Under the pieces are notes generated by a model. It did no database searches. It saw nothing but the letters and a program-made list of their open reading frames with translations, and was not told the origin of the DNA. Position numbers and translations under genes: made by a program. This document shows positions 60,812 to 64,000 of a stretch of 64,000 bases of DNA, one piece after another (position 1 is the first letter of the stretch; the number at the start of each line of letters is the position of its first letter). Source of the DNA: Oscillospiraceae bacterium (GTDB lineage Bacteria; Bacillota; Clostridia; Oscillospirales; Ruminococcaceae); assembly GCA_003531585.1 (NCBI GenBank), contig DQFX01000031.1:12190-76189 (forward strand), given 5' to 3'.

Positions 60812-63064
60812 ATGGACAGTAATATCGGAAAGAAGCTTGATGGCAGATATGAGCTGCTGGAGCTTATCGGCGTCGGAGGAATGGCGGATATCTACCGCGC
60901 CCGCGACATTGTTGAGGACCGCATTGTTGCTGTAAAGATACTTAAAACCGAGTTCGCGGGCAGCGATGAGTTCCTGCGCCGCTTCCGGAACGAATCTAAG
61001 GCGATCGCGCTTCTCTCTCACCCGAACATCGTGAAAATTTACGACGTAGGCTTCACCGACAAGGTGCAGTTCATCGTCATGGAGTATGTAGACGGCATCA
61101 CGCTCACCGACTACATCGAGCAGCAAGGCGTGCTCAAATGGCGCGACGCGGTGCATTTCACCGTGCAGATACTTAAAGCGCTTCAGCACGCGCACGACCG
61201 TGGGATAGTACACCGTGACATAAAGTCCAGCAATGTTATGCTGCTCAGCGACGGTACCATCAAGGTCATGGATTTCGGCATTGCGAGATTCAACCGCGAG
61301 AACAACAAAACCGTGTCTGAAAAGACCATCGGTTCGGTGCACTACATCAGCCCGGAGCAGGCGCGCGGCGACATCACCGACGAGCGCAGCGACATCTATT
61401 CCGTCGGCGTAGCGCTTTACGAAATGCTGACCGGCAGGAAGCCGTTCGACGGCGATACGCCGGTTTCCATCGCGCTCATGCACATGCAGAGCACCCCGAA
61501 GAAGCCCACCGAGATCAACAGCACTATCCCGGAGGGTCTTGAGCAGATTGTGCTCCGCGCTATGCAGAAGGATCCCGCGCAGCGTTACCAGACCGCCGGC
61601 GAGATGATAAAGGATCTTGAGGAATTCAAGGCGAATCCGAGCATTATTTTCGAATATAAGTACAACTCCACGGACGGCACCACAAAGTATTTTGACCGCC
61701 CCATTCCGGCTGCCGAGCAGGAGCGCAACCGCCGCAAGCAGGCAGTACGCACCGAGCCGGAGGAGGACTACGAAGAGGACGACTACGACGAGGACGACGA
61801 GGACGAGTACGAGGAGCGCCGCTCCCCGCTTATCCCGATACTCTTTGCAGTGGGAACCGCGTTCGTTATCGCGACAGTGTTCCTTGTAATGACCATCGTA
61901 TTCAAGAACCTGAACGTGACTCCCGAGCAGGTCGGCTCCGTTGCAGGCATTTCCAGCGGCTCCACGGTGAGCGTGAACGACAGCAACGAGTACCTCATGC
62001 CGAACCTTATCGGAATGTCCTGGGACGAGGCCAAGTCCAAGTATTCCCAGTACATGACGCTGGTTCCCGAGCAGGAGTGGAGCGAGGTAACGAAGGATCA
62101 GATATTCGATCAGGAGTACCCCGAGGGACGTAAGGTCAAGATAGGCACCGAGGTCACTGTAAAGGTCAGCATGGGTATCCGCCAGATAGAGGTGCAGGAT
62201 CTTGAGAACCTCAGCGCCGCTATTGCAGAGAGCAAGCTCCAGAAGGACGGCTTCAAGGTCAAAAAGACCTTTGAGGAATCCGACGATATCGCGAAGGATT
62301 ACGTTATCCGCACCGAGCCTGGTGCTCACGAGATGGCGGATCAGGGAAGCACCGTTGTGCTGGTTATCAGCATGGGTCCCGAGGACACCTCTGTAAACGT
62401 TCCGAAGTTCGTTAACCTCCCGCTTTCCGTTGCGCTTGAGCGTGCGGCTGAGTACCACCTCGACCCGCAGGTGCGCTACGAGGACAGCGAGGACGTCGAG
62501 AAGGACGTTGTAATGGAGCAGAGCATTGATCCGGGAAGCATGGTAGACCGCGATACGCCTATCGAGCTTGTCGTAAGCACCGGCGAGATCAGCGAAAAGA
62601 CCAGAAAGTTCACATATTCGCTGCCGAAGAAGGCTTCCGGCGAATTTGAGTTCAGATACTATGTTGACGGCGTTCTTGACGAGGAATCCAAGGTAACGCT
62701 CGATATCGGCCTTGCGTCCAGCAAGTCGATGACCTACACCGTGACCGGTAAGGCAGGCGAGACCAGGACCGTAACCATCAAGGTAACGTCCCTTGACACC
62801 GGAAAGACGGGCAGCTACGGCGAGATAATCGTAAACTTCCCTGAGGACGGCAGCAAGGCAACGCTTGAGGACAGCTTCGACGGCTCCATCTTTGCAGAGC
62901 TCCAGAAGGCTGACGCCGGCTCCGAGCCTACGGTAGACACCACCGAGCCGGAGAACCCGGGCGATACCTCTGACGCCGGACACTCCGAGCCTGAGAATAC
63001 GACTTCTTCATCTCACACGGAAACAACTCCGGTTGAGCCTGATCCTGGAATTTCAGTCGACTGA
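60812..63064 (+). CDS. pknB: PASTA-domain serine/threonine kinase PknB/PrkC
   Basis: 750 residues. Kinase domain (1-~275): GVGGMADIY, Lys42, HRDIKSSN with Asp136, DFG 154-156. Acidic juxtamembrane (~316-335), one span (339-363), three PASTA domains (~392-460, 462-530, 532-600), a beta domain, then a Thr/Pro/Glu-rich tail. PASTA domains bind muropeptides outside the cell; the kinase governs growth, wall synthesis and spore germination. ATG 60812 sits 14 bp after a weak GGAG. Confidence 0.96.
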   Translation: MDSNIGKKLDGRYELLELIGVGGMADIYRARDIVEDRIVAVKILKTEFAGSDEFLRRFRNESKAIALLSHPNIVKIYDVGFTDKVQFIVMEYVDGITLTDYIEQQGVLKWRDAVHFTVQILKALQHAHDRGIVHRDIKSSNVMLLSDGTIKVMDFGIARFNRENNKTVSEKTIGSVHYISPEQARGDITDERSDIYSVGVALYEMLTGRKPFDGDTPVSIALMHMQSTPKKPTEINSTIPEGLEQIVLRAMQKDPAQRYQTAGEMIKDLEEFKANPSIIFEYKYNSTDGTTKYFDRPIPAAEQERNRRKQAVRTEPEEDYEEDDYDEDDEDEYEERRSPLIPILFAVGTAFVIATVFLVMTIVFKNLNVTPEQVGSVAGISSGSTVSVNDSNEYLMPNLIGMSWDEAKSKYSQYMTLVPEQEWSEVTKDQIFDQEYPEGRKVKIGTEVTVKVSMGIRQIEVQDLENLSAAIAESKLQKDGFKVKKTFEESDDIAKDYVIRTEPGAHEMADQGSTVVLVISMGPEDTSVNVPKFVNLPLSVALERAAEYHLDPQVRYEDSEDVEKDVVMEQSIDPGSMVDRDTPIELVVSTGEISEKTRKFTYSLPKKASGEFEFRYYVDGVLDEESKVTLDIGLASSKSMTYTVTGKAGETRTVTIKVTSLDTGKTGSYGEIIVNFPEDGSKATLEDSFDGSIFAELQKADAGSEPTVDTTEPENPGDTSDAGHSEPENTTSSSHTETTPVEPDPGISVD

Positions 63065-63080
63065 TCAAGGGGGTAATGGT

Positions 63081-64000
63081 ATTTCTGCTGAATATCATCA
63101 CGGAATAATTACAAAAGCAGTCGGGGGCATCTATTATGTAGATGCCCTTTCGGGCTTTGAAAAAGACGGAAGGGGAGTACCGGACGGGACGACCTTCAAA
63201 TGCGCGGCAAGGGGACTTTTCAGGAAGAACGAGATAAGCCCCAGCGCCGGGGATAACGTCATTGTGGAGTGCCAGGAGAATCACGAGCCGCTTATCTCAA
63301 AGATACTGGAGCGCCGGAATTACCTTGTGCGCCCGCCGCTCGCGAACCTGGACGGAATCGTGTTCGTGATAAGCTGCGCCGACCCGGCTCCGAACCGCTT
63401 TGTGCTGGACAAGCTCATCGCGATAGCCGACAGCAAGCAGATCGAGCCAATGATAGCGTTCACAAAGCCGGATCTTCAGCAGGCGGAGGAGCTTGCCGGG
63501 ATATACCGCAGCATAGGGATCAGGGTCTGCATGGTGAATAACCTGACCGGCGAGGGCGCGGAACCAGTCCGGGAGTTCATAAATGGCAGAGTGACCGCAT
63601 TTATCGGCAATTCCGGCGTGGGGAAGTCCAGCCTGATGAATTCGCTGTTCCCGCAGCTAGGGCTTGAGACCGGGATAATCAGCAAGAAACTCGGAAGGGG
63701 AAAGCACACCACCCGCCAGGCGCAGCTATACCGCCTGTCCGAGCTTGACCCTGCCATGACCGGCTACGCTGCGGATACCCCGGGATTTTCCACGGTTGAT
63801 ACGGAGCGATACTGCCGTATTCCCGCCGGGGAGCTTGACAACAGCTTCCGCGAGTTTGCGAAGTTTGCCGAGAACTGCCGCTTTGCCGACTGCGCCCACA
63901 TCAAGGAAAAGGACTGCGCCGTCCGCGCCGCCGCCGAAAGCGGGGAGATCGCAAAGTCGCGCTATGAAAGCTACCTCAGAATGCACGAGGAAGCAAGCAA
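63081..64000 (+). CDS. rsgA: Ribosome small-subunit GTPase RsgA, incomplete at window end
   Basis: Circularly permuted GTPase in 30S maturation, cut off by the window. Seen: OB-fold start GIITKAVGGIYYVDALSG, G4-type TKPD, G1 IGNSGVGKSSL, G3 DTPGF, zinc motif CRFADCAHIKEKDCAV. No ATG, GTG or TTG lies in this frame at the expected start. ATT 63081, 7 bp after AAGGGGG, is the best-placed codon; TTG 63033 inside pknB is the alternative but has a poor ribosome site. ATG 63076 is out of frame. Confidence 0.9.
   Translation, partial: MSAEYHHGIITKAVGGIYYVDALSGFEKDGRGVPDGTTFKCAARGLFRKNEISPSAGDNVIVECQENHEPLISKILERRNYLVRPPLANLDGIVFVISCADPAPNRFVLDKLIAIADSKQIEPMIAFTKPDLQQAEELAGIYRSIGIRVCMVNNLTGEGAEPVREFINGRVTAFIGNSGVGKSSLMNSLFPQLGLETGIISKKLGRGKHTTRQAQLYRLSELDPAMTGYAADTPGFSTVDTERYCRIPAGELDNSFREFAKFAENCRFADCAHIKEKDCAVRAAAESGEIAKSRYESYLRMHEEAS

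Noticed and set aside
60743..62983. 746-codon open frame on the minus strand across pknB
   Set aside because: Mirror frame of a well-identified kinase; low-complexity Leu/Val/Arg-rich translation without any domain, caused by GC-rich codon bias. The same applies to minus-strand frames over argS, dnaK and ddl.

Overview
The window reads as a chromosomal segment of a GC-rich (by eye high-50s percent), spore-forming, anaerobic Clostridia member, most likely Oscillospiraceae/Ruminococcaceae. Grounds: a gerA-gerB-gerC germinant-receptor operon, spoVG and remA; Gram-positive gene orders (hrcA-grpE-dnaK-dnaJ behind a CIRCE element, DUF1934-argS, remA-gmk-priA-def-fmt-yugP-rsmB-rlmN-prpC-pknB-rsgA); a methionine synthase without reactivation domain; and glycan enzymes (GH9, GH13). 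The taxon is inferred from gene content only.

Layout. 1-1483: pdxS-pdxT on the minus strand, with the end of a palindromic repeat at the window edge. 1823-9008: a phage-derived cassette on the plus strand (portal, scaffold-like, 384 bp non-coding, major capsid, two head-completion proteins, a 44-residue protein, three tail proteins), closed by a strong terminator; no terminase, integrase, tape measure or lysis gene is present. 9055-13009: minus-strand housekeeping genes (Cys-rich small protein, patatin, dgkA-ybeY-phoH, amidohydrolase). 13085-16084: a strong promoter, a structured leader and an operon of a TM1266-type hydrogenase-system regulator, a lipoprotein solute-binding protein and a fused ABC permease-ATPase. 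16118-25430: a lipid kinase, a transporter pair (DMT, MATE), a MoxR/DUF58/DUF4129 operon and metH.

25492-33293 (minus strand): a DUF4358 lipoprotein, a membrane-anchored double SGNH hydrolase, a 164-bp near-perfect palindrome, a cytoplasmic-type GH9, a GH13 with a cre/LacI-type operator, a membrane-linked lipase and an HD protein. 33419-36772: the germination receptor. 36909-41775: the HrcA-controlled chaperone operon. 41840-48602: ddl, DUF1934, argS, a YfhO-like membrane protein and a NUDIX hydrolase, meeting spoVG tail to tail. 48948-64000: a long plus-strand block for cell wall, tRNA/rRNA modification, nucleotide, replication-restart and N-terminal processing genes, ending in the PrpC/PknB signalling pair and an incomplete rsgA whose only well-placed start codon is AUU.

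The two least ordinary parts are the terminase-less capsid/tail cassette with its non-coding insert, and the unassigned leader RNA in front of the TM1266/ABC operon. The palindromic element, with copies abutting the stop codons of two different genes, is a third. Several genes start with TTG (portal, DUF4129 protein, gerA, hrcA, DUF1934, murC, rlmN). No tRNA, rRNA or CRISPR array was seen.
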